From the NCBI GenBank assembly GCA_947473045.1, contig CANJCO010000008.1, positions 54,754 to 118,753 on the forward strand: DNA of 64,000 nt, in the 5' to 3' direction. Positions 17,066 to 27,180 of this stretch are shown here, piece after piece. Source of the stretch: Myxococcales bacterium. Lineage in GTDB: Bacteria; Myxococcota_A; Polyangia; Polyangiales; Polyangiaceae. The position numbers and the translations under genes were made by a program. Each line of letters begins with the position of its first letter. Within the stretch, counting starts at the first letter, position 1. The notes under the pieces were generated by a model. It saw only the letters and a list, made by a program, of their open reading frames with translations, made no database searches and had not been told where the DNA came from.

Positions 17066-17259
17066 CGTCGCCGTGGGGCGCGCCGCGCGCAATGCCGGCG
17101 CCCTGCGGTTTCATTAGGTCATAAGCTTGCGACCTTCGGGGCGCGAGTCTACTCTCATCAGAGGCCCCTTGGAGCTGGCCTATCCGTACGAAAGTGCGGC
17201 GGCGCGCGGCGACCCATCGCCTCCGCGTGGCAGACAACCTCCCGGAAGGACAGCGAAGC

Positions 17260-18516
<1,257 letters not shown>

Positions 18517-18547
18517 CGGCTACCGGGGCCGCCCGCGTGCCGCAAGG

Positions 18548-18574
18548 AGAGCAAGCCCGATTCGGGTTTGCTCT
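18548..18574 (+). other. Strong hairpin between clpX and lon
   Basis: AGAGCAAGCCCG (18548-18559) and CGGGTTTGCTCT (18563-18574) form a 12-bp stem with one G-T wobble and a 3-nt loop. It starts about 30 nt after the clpX stop. No immediate U-tract follows, but an AT-rich stretch (18591-18610) does. It may be a weak or Rho-assisted terminator, an RNA-processing site or an mRNA 3' stabiliser. Confidence 0.5.
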
Positions 18575-18662
18575 TCCGCGGTCGCGGCGGCTTGTTTGTA
18601 TTTTACATTCGTTTCGCCGGCAGTAGCCACGCGCAGCCGGCGGGGCTAAGTTGAGGCGATCC

Positions 18663-21149
18663 ATGTTCTTCAAAAACGAAGGCGACAAGACCGGCAAAAA
18701 GCGCTCGCTTCCGCTTCTGCCCCTGCGCGACATCATCGTCTTTCCGCACATGGAGAGTCAGCTCTTCGTGGGGCGCGAGCGGAGCATCAGCGCGCTCGAC
18801 GCGGCGATGGCCCAGGGCAAAGAAATATTTCTTGCCGCCCAGAAGAACGCGAAGACGAACGAGCCTGTCCCGGAGGACATTTTTCCGGCCGGCACCATCG
18901 GCGTCGTGAAGCAGCTGCTGCGTCTGCCCGACGGGACCGTGAAGGTGATCGTCGAAGGCAAGCGCCGCGGCCGCATCCGCAAGTTTCTGCAGAGCGACGA
19001 GTTCTTTCTCGTCGAAGTTGACGAGGTCGCCGAGGTCGCCGGTAAGGGCGTCGAAGTTGAGGCGCTGATTCGGAGCGTTCAGAGCGCGTTCGAGATGTAC
19101 GTGAAGCTGAACAAGAAGGTTCAGCCTGAAGTGCTCATGGGCATCGGCGCCATCGACGAGGCCTCTCGCCTCAGCGACGCCATCGTGGCGAATCTGCCCA
19201 CGGCGAAGTTGAGTGACCGCCAGGCGCTTCTCGAGATGGACGACGCTCAGAAGCGCCTCGAGCGACTGCATGAGCTGATGCAGGCCGAAATCGAGATTCT
19301 TCAGGTCGAAAAGAAGATTCGGTCGCGTGTCAAGAAGCAAATGGAGAAGACTCAAAAGGAGTACTATCTCAACGAGCAGATGCAGGCCATCCAGAAGGAA
19401 CTGGGCGGCGAGCGCGATGAGTTCAAGACCGAGCTTCAAGAGCTCGAAGAGCAGCTAAAGCAGAAAAAGCTCAGTGTAGAGGCGCAGGGGAAGGTCAAAA
19501 AAGAGCTCAAAAAGCTCAAGATGATGCACCCGACGAGCGCCGAGGCCACGGTCGTGCGCAACTACATCGACTGGATCTTGACCCTGCCGTGGGGCGAGCG
19601 CAGCGAGGAGAATTACGATCTCAAGGCGGCGGAGGCGATCCTCGACGAGGACCACTACGGGCTCAAGAAGATTAAAGAGCGCATCATCGAGTACCTCGCG
19701 GTGCAGGCGCTCACGAAGAAGCTGCGCGGGCCGGTGCTTTGCTTTGTTGGGCCTCCCGGCGTGGGCAAGACGAGCCTCGCGAAGAGCATCGCGCGCGCGA
19801 CGGGTCGCAAGTTTGTGCGCCTGGCGCTGGGCGGCGTGCGCGACGAGGCCGAGATTCGCGGTCACCGCCGGACGTACATCGGGGCGATGCCGGGCAAGCT
19901 CATTCAGAGCCTGAAGAAGGCTGGCACGAACAATCCGGTCTTTCTGCTCGATGAGATCGACAAGATGTCGAGCGACTTCCGCGGAGACCCGGCGGCCGCG
20001 TTGCTCGAAGTGCTCGACAGTGAGCAAAATCATTCGTTTAACGATCACTACCTCGACCTCGACTACGACTTGAGCGACGTGATGTTTCTCACGACCGCCA
20101 ACACCTTGAGCGGCATTCCCGTGCCCCTTCAGGACCGCATGGAGATCATTCAGCTCAGCGGATACACCGAGTTCGAGAAGCTCAATATCGCGGTGAAATA
20201 TCTCGTTCCGCGCCAGAAGAAGGAGTGCGGACTCGAAGACGTGAATCTTGCGCTGGGCGAGCACGCCCTGCGCACCGTCATTCACCACTACACGCGCGAG
20301 GCCGGGGTTCGGTCGCTGGAGCGCGAGATCGCGAGCATCTGCCGCAAGGTGGCGCGCCAGGTGGTTGAAGAGGGCAAGGACAAGGCGATCGACATCGCTC
20401 CCGCTCAGGTGCCGAAGTTTCTTGGCGTGCCGAAATACCGCAGCAACAAGAAAGAAGAGCACGACGAAATCGGTCTCACCGCGGGCCTGTCGGTGACCTC
20501 GAACGGCGGCGGCGAGCTGCTCGCGTGCGAAGTCGCGGTGGTCGCCGGCAAGGGCAAGCTCGTGATCACCGGCCTGCTCGAAAAGGGCATGGAGGAGAGC
20601 GCGCAGGCGGCGATGAGCTACATTCGTTCGCGCGCGGCCGTGCTCGGACTCGAGCCTGATTTTTACCAGAAGCTCGACGTGCACCTCCACTTCCCGGAAT
20701 TCGTTCGAAAAGACGGCCCGAGCGCCGGCGTCACCATGGCGACGAGCCTCGCGAGCGCGCTCATCAAGGTTCCCGTGAAGCGCGATCTCGCGATGACCGG
20801 CGAAATTACGCTGCGTGGACGGGTTTTGCCGATCGGCGGGCTGAAAGAGAAGCTGCTCGCGGCCCATCGCAGCGGGATCACGACGGTTATCGTTCCAAAA
20901 GAAAATCGCAAGGACCTGCGCGAGGTTCCGAGGCGCGTGCTGAAGGCCACGCGCGTCGTGCTCGTCGAGCACATGGACGAGGTCCTGCGCGAGGCGCTGT
21001 GCCTGCCCGATCCGGACGCGATTTTCGGCGAAGCGAAGGGCGTCATGCAGTATGTCGGCGGCGAGCTCGTGATGCCGCGCGCCCCTGCCGTGCCCGTCGG
21101 GAAGCCTGCGCCAGGGGCGGTCGATCCGGCGCCCGCTGCCACGCACTGA
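18663..21149 (+). CDS. lon: ATP-dependent protease Lon
   Basis: 828 residues from the ATG with GAGG 6 nt upstream (an earlier TTG is rejected). It has an N-terminal LON substrate-binding domain ([26 protein letters not shown]), a long coiled-coil middle, AAA+ Walker [10 protein letters not shown] and Walker [10 protein letters not shown], and a C-terminal serine protease domain with the catalytic Ser in [12 protein letters not shown] and a downstream Lys in the [14 protein letters not shown] region. The C-terminal tail is Pro/Ala rich. It degrades misfolded and some regulatory proteins. Myxobacteria often carry two Lon proteins; only one is visible here. Confidence 0.96.
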   Translation: MFFKNEGDKTGKKRSLPLLPLRDIIVFPHMESQLFVGRERSISALDAAMAQGKEIFLAAQKNAKTNEPVPEDIFPAGTIGVVKQLLRLPDGTVKVIVEGKRRGRIRKFLQSDEFFLVEVDEVAEVAGKGVEVEALIRSVQSAFEMYVKLNKKVQPEVLMGIGAIDEASRLSDAIVANLPTAKLSDRQALLEMDDAQKRLERLHELMQAEIEILQVEKKIRSRVKKQMEKTQKEYYLNEQMQAIQKELGGERDEFKTELQELEEQLKQKKLSVEAQGKVKKELKKLKMMHPTSAEATVVRNYIDWILTLPWGERSEENYDLKAAEAILDEDHYGLKKIKERIIEYLAVQALTKKLRGPVLCFVGPPGVGKTSLAKSIARATGRKFVRLALGGVRDEAEIRGHRRTYIGAMPGKLIQSLKKAGTNNPVFLLDEIDKMSSDFRGDPAAALLEVLDSEQNHSFNDHYLDLDYDLSDVMFLTTANTLSGIPVPLQDRMEIIQLSGYTEFEKLNIAVKYLVPRQKKECGLEDVNLALGEHALRTVIHHYTREAGVRSLEREIASICRKVARQVVEEGKDKAIDIAPAQVPKFLGVPKYRSNKKEEHDEIGLTAGLSVTSNGGGELLACEVAVVAGKGKLVITGLLEKGMEESAQAAMSYIRSRAAVLGLEPDFYQKLDVHLHFPEFVRKDGPSAGVTMATSLASALIKVPVKRDLAMTGEITLRGRVLPIGGLKEKLLAAHRSGITTVIVPKENRKDLREVPRRVLKATRVVLVEHMDEVLREALCLPDPDAIFGEAKGVMQYVGGELVMPRAPAVPVGKPAPGAVDPAPAATH

Positions 21150-21176
21150 GCGGGCGGCGACGACGCGTTTGGTTCG

Positions 21177-21248
21177 TAGGCGGGACAGGTTTCGAACCTG
21201 CGACGTCCGGCGTGTAAAGCCAGCGCTCTACCACTGAGCTACCCGCCC
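21177..21248 (-). tRNA. tRNA-Val (anticodon TAC)
   Basis: 72-nt cloverleaf on the minus strand. Acceptor 5' GGGCGGG pairs with CCCGCCT (one G-U). The D arm is GCTC-AGTGGTA-GAGC, the anticodon stem is CTGGC/GCCGG around loop TTTACAC (anticodon TAC), and the T arm is GCAGG-TTCGAAA-CCTGT (its outer G-T pair is a wobble). The discriminator is A. The 3' CCA is not encoded and must be added after transcription. It lies 27 bp after and convergent to lon. Confidence 0.93.
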
Positions 21249-21410
21249 ATCCCGGATGGGTGCGCCAACTGCGCGCACCTACCAAGCTGAGAAGCTCGCC
21301 TTGTAGCGCATTTTGGGCGCTGCGAGGCGCGCTTTGTTTGCGGCCGTTGCCCTCCCGCCAAGGTGGTCGTGGGAGCGCGCTCGTTAGGCCGATGCAGGCG
21401 GGCAAAAGCC

Positions 21411-21444
21411 AAAAAAAAAGGAGAGACCCTTTCGGACTCTCCTT
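21411..21444 (-). terminator. Intrinsic terminator downstream of tRNA-Asp
   Basis: On the minus strand AAGGAGAG (21437-21444) pairs with CTCTCCTT (21418-21425) across an 11-nt loop and is followed by a run of Ts (21411-21419). It starts about 20 nt after tRNA-Asp, so the two tRNA genes are probably separate transcription units. Confidence 0.8.
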
Positions 21445-21463
21445 CTCTGAGCTGCGTTGCGAG

Positions 21464-21540
<77 letters not shown>

Positions 21541-21715
21541 AGTTTTTTGCCGAACCCCACGAATGGGACCGGCCGACAACCAGGAAACACTGCGAACAGA
21601 CTAAGCGTAGCTTGATGCCTAAGTGCGCGTTTCGGCGACTGCTTTTGCCGTCACGCAGGCGCGCAACTTACCTGCACCACAGGATAGATCAAGAGGAAAT
21701 TCGCGGTCTCCAAAA

Positions 21716-22675
21716 CTAACGCTCCGCGGTGAGCGCGAGCACCGCAGATTCGACATCGTGGCGGGGCTCGAAGCCGAGGTCGCGGCGCGCGCGGGCGTCG
21801 TCGACCATGCAGACGTAGCGAATGTGATCGAGCTCCGGGGCGGGGAAGCTCGCGAGACGCAGGGCCCAAAGGCGGCGCAAAATGGGCTTTCCGAGGCTGT
21901 AGGGAATGGCAAGCGTGCGGCTGCCCGTGAGCTTGATCAGTCGCGAGAGCGGAAGCGGCTCGGGGCCGGCGACGTTGAAGATGCCGCGAAGGCCGGGAGC
22001 CAGCGCGGCCTCGATGGCGCCGACCACGTCGCGCTCGTGAATCACCTGCACCATCGGATCGTAGCCCATGAGGGTGGGGATGGTCGGAAGCCGCAGGAAA
22101 TTCGAGGCGGCGTTGCGCACGTGTCCGACGATGTGCACGGGCCGCAGAATGACGCTCTCGGTCTCAGGGTGCTTCCAGAAGAAGCTCTGCGCGAGCATGT
22201 CGACCTCGACGAGATCGCGAATGTCGCTGAAGCGCGCGCCGCCGAGGAGCGGGGCGTCTTCGGTGAGAAACTGGGCGTTTTGCGGCTGCGGGCCGTAGAC
22301 GTTGGCGCTCGACAGCACCACGAGCTTCGGCACGCGGTAGTGCGCCACGTATTCGAGGAGCTTGCCGAACCCCTCGACGTTCCACGAGTGGTGGTCGGCG
22401 GCGGACGCCCGCGGATCGTGCATGACGCCGAGATGGACCACGGCCTCGACGTCCCCTGCGCGGAAGACGTCTTTCAGCTTTTTTCGGCGCAGGTCGACCT
22501 GCGCGTGGACCACGTCTTTGGGGCGGTCGGGGAACGGCCTCCGATCGACGCCTACCACGGGGCGCACGCGGTGCAGGGCTCGCACGACGCGCTTTCCGAG
22601 GCGACCGCACGCGCCGGTGACGACGACCTTGCCGAGTCCCCGCACAATGACTGGAGGTGGGAAAATCGAGCTCAC
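21716..22675 (-). CDS. NAD-dependent epimerase/dehydratase (extended SDR) family protein
   Basis: 319 residues from a GTG overlapping the stop of the upstream acyltransferase (GTGA). A longer in-frame reading through that gene is a frame artefact. The N-terminal Rossmann motif is VVVTGACGRLGKRVV (G-x2-G-x2-G). VVHLGVMHDPRAS, VVLSSANVYGPQ and a C-terminal substrate domain follow. The catalytic YxxxK is altered: the Tyr is present in VYGPQPQ but Lys is missing at +4, so activity is uncertain. NAD(P)-binding sugar or steroid modification is possible. It is coupled to the LPLAT gene, pointing to lipid or envelope metabolism. Confidence 0.85.
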   Translation of the reverse strand: MSSIFPPPVIVRGLGKVVVTGACGRLGKRVVRALHRVRPVVGVDRRPFPDRPKDVVHAQVDLRRKKLKDVFRAGDVEAVVHLGVMHDPRASAADHHSWNVEGFGKLLEYVAHYRVPKLVVLSSANVYGPQPQNAQFLTEDAPLLGGARFSDIRDLVEVDMLAQSFFWKHPETESVILRPVHIVGHVRNAASNFLRLPTIPTLMGYDPMVQVIHERDVVGAIEAALAPGLRGIFNVAGPEPLPLSRLIKLTGSRTLAIPYSLGKPILRRLWALRLASFPAPELDHIRYVCMVDDARARRDLGFEPRHDVESAVLALTAER

Positions 22676-23613
22676 CAGAAGATGTGCTTTCGCGCTTTGA
22701 GTCCGCGATTGACCATCGATTGGATGGTGGCCTTTACGAGCCAGACCTTCTCTTCGATCACCGCGTCGTCGTCGTCGGCATCCCCGTCGAAGGTCATCGG
22801 CTCCCCGAAGTAGAGGCGGTATTTGGTGGGGAGTGGCAGCTGGCCGCCAGGCAGCAGCAGTTGCGGAATCAGCGGAAAAGCTGGCGCGCGGAGCAGGCGG
22901 GCGACTGACGCGAGATTGGCGATCGACACATATTGCTCCTCGGCGCCGATGAGCGCGACGGGCACGATCGGCGTGTTCGTCTCGATCGCGAGGCGCATGA
23001 ATCCGAGTCCGAAGTCGGTGAGCCGGTAGCGATCTTCGTAGGGCTTTGAGATGCCGCGGGAGCCCTCCGGAAACACCAGCAGCGCCTCGTCGCGCTCGAG
23101 CAGGCGGCGCGCGTTGTCCGGAACGCCGACGACCTGACCGACACGTGAAAAAAGCAGAGACACGAACGGCAGTGCCTGCGCCCATTTCTCGACCATCGCC
23201 CGCACGAAGCGCGGCGGCTCGGCGTCCATGAACATGGCGGCGGCGATAATCGCGGCGTCGATCGGAACCTGGCCTGAGTGGTTGGCGATGAGCAGAACGC
23301 GCCCTTTCGGCACGTTGGCTGCCCCGAACACGTCGGTCCGGAAGTATTTTCGGTGCAGCAGCGCGACGCACGCGAGGGCGTGCTTCGTCCATTCGGGATC
23401 CTGACCGAACGGATCGACGCCCGACGGCCCGAGCGTCATTGGGACGCGCGCGATGCGAGCGTCGAAATCTTCGCCGAGCATGTCGGTCATCGATGCGACC
23501 AGCGCGCGATCGGCGAGCCCCGCGACCTGCCGCAGCCACGGCGAGACGCGGCCCGTAAGCCGGGCGAGGGAGTTCGCGGATGCCACGGCATGGGAGTAGC
23601 CCCCCGGCGGCAT
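22672..23613 (-). CDS. 1-acylglycerol-3-phosphate acyltransferase-like protein (LPLAT family)
   Basis: 313 residues from the ATG (a TTG nine bases upstream is possible). The acyltransferase core shows LIANHSGQVPIDAA, with His and Asp separated by six residues rather than the usual four, then VGVPDNARRLLERDEALLVFPEGSRGISKPYE and TPIVPVALIGAEEQY. FPEGSR is the PlsC-type substrate motif. It likely acylates a lysophospholipid or related alcohol at the membrane. It is coupled by overlap to the SDR and divergent from the S66 peptidase across a 38-bp gap. Confidence 0.83.
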   Translation of the reverse strand: MPPGGYSHAVASANSLARLTGRVSPWLRQVAGLADRALVASMTDMLGEDFDARIARVPMTLGPSGVDPFGQDPEWTKHALACVALLHRKYFRTDVFGAANVPKGRVLLIANHSGQVPIDAAIIAAAMFMDAEPPRFVRAMVEKWAQALPFVSLLFSRVGQVVGVPDNARRLLERDEALLVFPEGSRGISKPYEDRYRLTDFGLGFMRLAIETNTPIVPVALIGAEEQYVSIANLASVARLLRAPAFPLIPQLLLPGGQLPLPTKYRLYFGEPMTFDGDADDDDAVIEEKVWLVKATIQSMVNRGLKARKHIFW

Positions 23614-23651
23614 TTGGGTCAAGGACGCCCGCGGCTGCTACTGTGGCGGGG

Positions 23652-24527
23652 GTGATAGGTCCTCCGCCGCTGCAGCAGGGCGCACGCGTTGCCGTCGTGG
23701 CCCCCTCGAGCCCGTTCGGGCGCGAAGAGTTTCTGGCGGGCCTCGCGTGGCTTCGCGCACGCTACCAGTTGGTCGTGCGGTCTTCGATTCTGTCGCGAGC
23801 GGGCTACCTCGCTGGCGACGACGAAAGGCGCGCGGACGAGCTGGCCCGGGCGATGCTGCGCGACGATGTCGCCGCCATCGTGTGCGCGCGGGGTGGCTAC
23901 GGAGCGACGCGAATCGCCGAGCGGCTACCGTGGCAGGCGTTCGCCGCGCGCCCGAAATGGATCGTGGGGTTCAGCGATATTACCGCGCTGCACCTCGAGG
24001 CGGCTCGCGTGGGGGTGCGGAGCGTGCATGGCCCGCACGTCACCGGCCTGGGCAAGCCTGATCCATGGACGCGCGCGTGCTGGATTCGAGCGCTGGAACA
24101 TCCCGAAAAGTCGTTTGAGTGGAGTTCGCTGCGCGTGCTGCGGGGCGGGCGGGCACGCGGAAAAATCGTCGGCGGAAATCTCGCGCTGGTCGAGGCGATG
24201 GCGGCGAGCGGACGCCTGGTGATTCCCGAGGGCGCTGTCGTCGCGCTCGAAGACGTGACGGAGCGGCCGTACCGGATCGATCGCATGCTCACCGCGCTGG
24301 TGACGGGAGGCTATTTTTCAAGGGCCTCCGCGATCGTACTGGGCAGCTTCACGCAGTGCACGCCCGGTCCCGACGGCGTCACGGTCGACGCCGTGCTCGA
24401 AGACCGATTGGGCGGGCTCGGGGTGCCCGTGCTGGCGGGGGCGCCGTTCGGGCACGGTGCCGACAACGAAGCGTTCGTGCTCGGCCGCGACGTAGAAATC
24501 GATGGAGCGGTTATTCGGTTCGTTTAA
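23652..24527 (+). CDS. Peptidase S66, LD-carboxypeptidase
   Basis: 291 residues from a GTG. The S66 catalytic triad is visible: Ser108 in IVGFSDIT, Glu200 in VVALEDVTERPYR and His268 in GAPFGHGADN. The N-terminal VAVVAPSSPFGREEF and the ARGGYGATR loop fit the family. S66 enzymes remove the terminal D-Ala from murein tetrapeptides in the cytoplasm during cell-wall recycling (LdcA) or process microcin-like peptides (MccF). The LdcA role is more likely. It converges with the mlaD-like gene. Confidence 0.9.
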   Translation: MIGPPPLQQGARVAVVAPSSPFGREEFLAGLAWLRARYQLVVRSSILSRAGYLAGDDERRADELARAMLRDDVAAIVCARGGYGATRIAERLPWQAFAARPKWIVGFSDITALHLEAARVGVRSVHGPHVTGLGKPDPWTRACWIRALEHPEKSFEWSSLRVLRGGRARGKIVGGNLALVEAMAASGRLVIPEGAVVALEDVTERPYRIDRMLTALVTGGYFSRASAIVLGSFTQCTPGPDGVTVDAVLEDRLGGLGVPVLAGAPFGHGADNEAFVLGRDVEIDGAVIRFV

Positions 24528-24542
24528 AACGAAAAATAGGCG

Positions 24543-25574
24543 TCAGTTCTTCCAGAAGAATTTCCACGGGTTGTGTTTGAGGTCGCGCGCCAGCTCCTGG
24601 AGGTCGTCGTACATCTCTTCGTCCATTACGAGCGCGCCGACAGTGCCGTTGCCCTTCTTGATGTGCGAGACGATCTGCTGCGCATCGCCGGCCATCGCGT
24701 TGGCGCGGGTGGCCAACTCGGACACGTCCCCGAGCGTCTTTTTGAGCTTCGCCTGACCCTCGGCGTCGCCGACGGTGGCCGATGCGCGATTGACGTTCGC
24801 CATCGCCTCTTTGGCGTCTTTGAGGAGCGGCCCGCTGTCGCGCTGCAGATCGCCTGTGAGCTTGTCGATGTTGTCGATGGTGCGATCGATCTTCGGGTTG
24901 TCGACGTACTTGCCGCGCGCGTCGCGCGCCAGCGTGCTCGCCTCCAGGCTGAGTTGCTCGAGGTTTTGCATGATGCGCGTGATGCGCTCGCGGTTGTCTT
25001 TGACCGAGCCGTTGAGCCCTTCGAGCAGGCCCGCGGTATTCGTCGCGATGTCTTTGACGAGGTCCTGGTTGTTGCGCAGGCCTGTCACCGTCATGTCGAG
25101 CAGCTCGTAGGCCTTCGCGAGAAACAGGTCGATGCGTGGCGGGCCGATGCCGCGGGGGATGGTCCTGGCGGGATCGAGCACGGGATGCGAGGGCGTGCCG
25201 GGCTCGACCGCTAGAAACTGCTCGCCGAGCACGCCTTGCGTGGTGACGTAGAAGTCGGCGTCGTCGTGAATCGCGGATTGCACTTTCTGCTGCAGGGAGA
25301 GCTTCGCGCGGACGAGCGTGCGCCGGCCCGTCGTTGCGTCGACCTCGCCGCCCCGGAACTGGAGCTCCTCGACGGCGCCGACCTTCACTCCCGCGATGCG
25401 CACCGGAGCCCCCGTTTGAAGCCCGCCCGGATTCTCGAAGTCGACGAAAACGGTGTATTTTCGCTCGAAATTGACGCCGCTCATCACGAGCACGAAGCCG
25501 ACCAGAATCGCGAGCGACACCAGGATCAAGACGCCGACTTTGACCTCGATCGACCGCTCTTGACCGCCTGACAT
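24543..25574 (-). CDS. MlaD/MCE-domain protein, lipid-transport component
   Basis: 343 residues. An N-terminal transmembrane anchor (about 15-34, VLILVSLAILVGFVLVMSGV) is followed by the MCE domain (YTVFVDFENPGGLQTGAPVRIAGVKVGAVEEL) and a long helical C-terminal region (TNTAGLLEGLNGSVKDNRERITRIMQNLEQL). It probably forms a periplasmic hexamer that passes phospholipid between the inner membrane and an outer-membrane acceptor. It lies downstream of the ATPase (55 bp gap) and two permeases, completing an Mla-type ABC system. Confidence 0.9.
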   Translation of the reverse strand: MSGGQERSIEVKVGVLILVSLAILVGFVLVMSGVNFERKYTVFVDFENPGGLQTGAPVRIAGVKVGAVEELQFRGGEVDATTGRRTLVRAKLSLQQKVQSAIHDDADFYVTTQGVLGEQFLAVEPGTPSHPVLDPARTIPRGIGPPRIDLFLAKAYELLDMTVTGLRNNQDLVKDIATNTAGLLEGLNGSVKDNRERITRIMQNLEQLSLEASTLARDARGKYVDNPKIDRTIDNIDKLTGDLQRDSGPLLKDAKEAMANVNRASATVGDAEGQAKLKKTLGDVSELATRANAMAGDAQQIVSHIKKGNGTVGALVMDEEMYDDLQELARDLKHNPWKFFWKN

Positions 25575-25629
25575 GCCTGCACTCTACGCGCTTGCTACGC
25601 CGAGGTCGCCGCAGAAATGGGAGGCCCGG

Positions 25630-26370
25630 CTATTCGATCGGGCCTTCTGCGCGTCCGTTGATGAACTGCTGGACGATGGCGTCGGGACACGCGCGGAAGT
25701 CCTCGCGGGAGCCCATCATTTTTACGAGGCCGCGGTAGAGCATCACGATGCGATCAGCGATTGAAAAAATCGAGACGAGATCGTGGCTGACGACGATGCT
25801 GGTGACGCCGAGGTTGTCGGACAGCTCGCGGATGAGTTTGTCGACGCGTCGCGCGCTCACCGGGTCGAGCGAGGTCGTCGGCTCGTCGAACAAAACGTAC
25901 TTCGGATCGAGGGTCAGCGCGCGGGCGATGGCGACGCGCTTGCGCATGCCGTCGCCGAGCTCGGATGGGTAGCGATCGGCGAATTCGTGCATGTGCACCA
26001 CTTCGAGCCGGCGCTTCGCCTCCGCCAGCGCCTCGCGATCTCGCATGGCTTTGTGCTTGCGCAAGGGCAGGGCGACGTTCTCGGCGCAGGTCATTGAGTC
26101 GAAGAGCGTCGAGTGCTGAAACACCATCGCGCACTTCATTCGGACGGGCATCATTTCAGCCTCGCCCTTTTTCGAGATCTCCTCGCCGTCGAGCCAAATT
26201 TCGCCACCGTCGGGAGCGAGCAGGCCGATGAGGTGCTTGATGAGCACGCTCTTGCCCACCCCGGAGGCTCCGATGATGAAGAACACCTCGCCGTCCTTTA
26301 CGTCGAAGCTGACGTCGTCGAGCACCGCCTTCGGGCCGAACGATTTTTTGATGTGCCGAAACGAGATCAC
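25630..26370 (-). CDS. MlaF-type ABC transporter ATPase
   Basis: 246 residues from a GTG overlapping the mlaE stop; longer in-frame readings run antisense through the permease. It has Walker A GASGVGKS (34-41), Q-loop FQHS, Walker B VLFDEP (159-164) with TTSLDP, and switch His in SHD. The ABC signature is unusual: ELGDGM at 137-142 rather than LSGGQ/LSGGM, so the canonical Ser is Gly. It energises retrograde or anterograde phospholipid transport with the adjacent MlaE and MCE proteins. Confidence 0.92.
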   Translation of the reverse strand: MISFRHIKKSFGPKAVLDDVSFDVKDGEVFFIIGASGVGKSVLIKHLIGLLAPDGGEIWLDGEEISKKGEAEMMPVRMKCAMVFQHSTLFDSMTCAENVALPLRKHKAMRDREALAEAKRRLEVVHMHEFADRYPSELGDGMRKRVAIARALTLDPKYVLFDEPTTSLDPVSARRVDKLIRELSDNLGVTSIVVSHDLVSIFSIADRIVMLYRGLVKMMGSREDFRACPDAIVQQFINGRAEGPIE

Positions 26371-27176
26371 TTGGGAAACACCACGAGCGCAGCGGCTGAA
26401 ATGAAGAAGTTGAGCGCGATGATCGCGAGCGACGAGCTGACCACTGCGCGGGTCGTGGCCCAGCCGACGCCTTCGCTGCCGCCGAAGGTCGACAGGCCGC
26501 AGTAGGCGCTGATGATCGGGATCGCTCCGCCATAGGCGACGCACTTGGTGAGCCCGGTGATGAGATCGCCCGCGTCGACCAGCTGGAGGTTGGCGAAGGT
26601 GCGCCAGGGCACGTCGAAGGCGAAATACGCCGTGGCGCCTCCCGCGGCGAAAGCGACTGCGCCGGCCCAGACGATGAGCGCCGTCGTCATCACGAGGCTG
26701 GCCAAAAACCGGGGCTTTACGAGAAAATCGATTGGGTCGGCGGCGCACATCCGCAGGGCATCGATTTGCTCGGTTACCACCATCGAGCCGATCTCGGCAG
26801 CGATGCCCGCGCCCACGCGCGTGGCGAGCATCAGGGCGCCGATCGAAGCGGCGAGATCGCGCACGAGCAGCTCGAGGAACGTGGCGCCGAGCAGCGTGAA
26901 ATCAGGGAGGATGCGCTGGGTCTGGAGGCCGGCCTGGTAGACCATGATCATCCCGATGAAGCCCATCGTGATAGTCATGAAGGCGAGGCTCTTGTTGCCG
27001 ATCGCGTACATCTGCGCGGCTGTGGCGCCCTTTTCGCGCTTGCCCTTCGCGATGAAGTAGAGCGTCCGCGCGAACACCGAATACAGCTCCCACGCGCCGC
27101 GCGCGAACTCGGCGGCTGCCGAGCCGACATCGAACGCGATTCCGCGCGTCGCAGGAGTGCGGGGTTGCGCGCTCAT
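26367..27176 (-). CDS. MlaE family ABC transporter permease (first copy)
   Basis: 269 residues with about five membrane helices. MlaE signatures: MVYQAGLQTQRILPDF, LVRDLAASIGALMLATRVGAGIAAEIGSM and TEQIDALRMCAADPIDFLVKPR. It is translationally coupled to the ATPase gene and lies 4 bp downstream of a second MlaE-family permease. The conserved AEIGSM-TEQIDAL segment is the coupling region that contacts MlaF. Confidence 0.92.
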   Translation of the reverse strand: MSAQPRTPATRGIAFDVGSAAAEFARGAWELYSVFARTLYFIAKGKREKGATAAQMYAIGNKSLAFMTITMGFIGMIMVYQAGLQTQRILPDFTLLGATFLELLVRDLAASIGALMLATRVGAGIAAEIGSMVVTEQIDALRMCAADPIDFLVKPRFLASLVMTTALIVWAGAVAFAAGGATAYFAFDVPWRTFANLQLVDAGDLITGLTKCVAYGGAIPIISAYCGLSTFGGSEGVGWATTRAVVSSSLAIIALNFFISAAALVVFPK

Positions 27177-27180
27177 CGCA

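Noticed and set aside
19455..21146. 563-codon minus-strand frame opposite lon
   Set aside because: Antisense to a fully canonical Lon; no protein-like motif.
21246..21260. CCCATC-CCG-GATGGG hairpin beside tRNA-Val as a terminator
   Set aside because: No U-tract on either strand and the stem is only 6 bp.
21716..23539. A 607-residue minus-strand fusion of the SDR with upstream sequence
   Set aside because: The N-terminal 288 residues are the out-of-frame reading of the acyltransferase gene; a GTGA overlap gives two separate proteins.
25630..26748. 372-residue reading of the MlaF-like ATPase
   Set aside because: The extra N terminus is an out-of-frame reading of the MlaE gene; the real GTG overlaps the MlaE stop.
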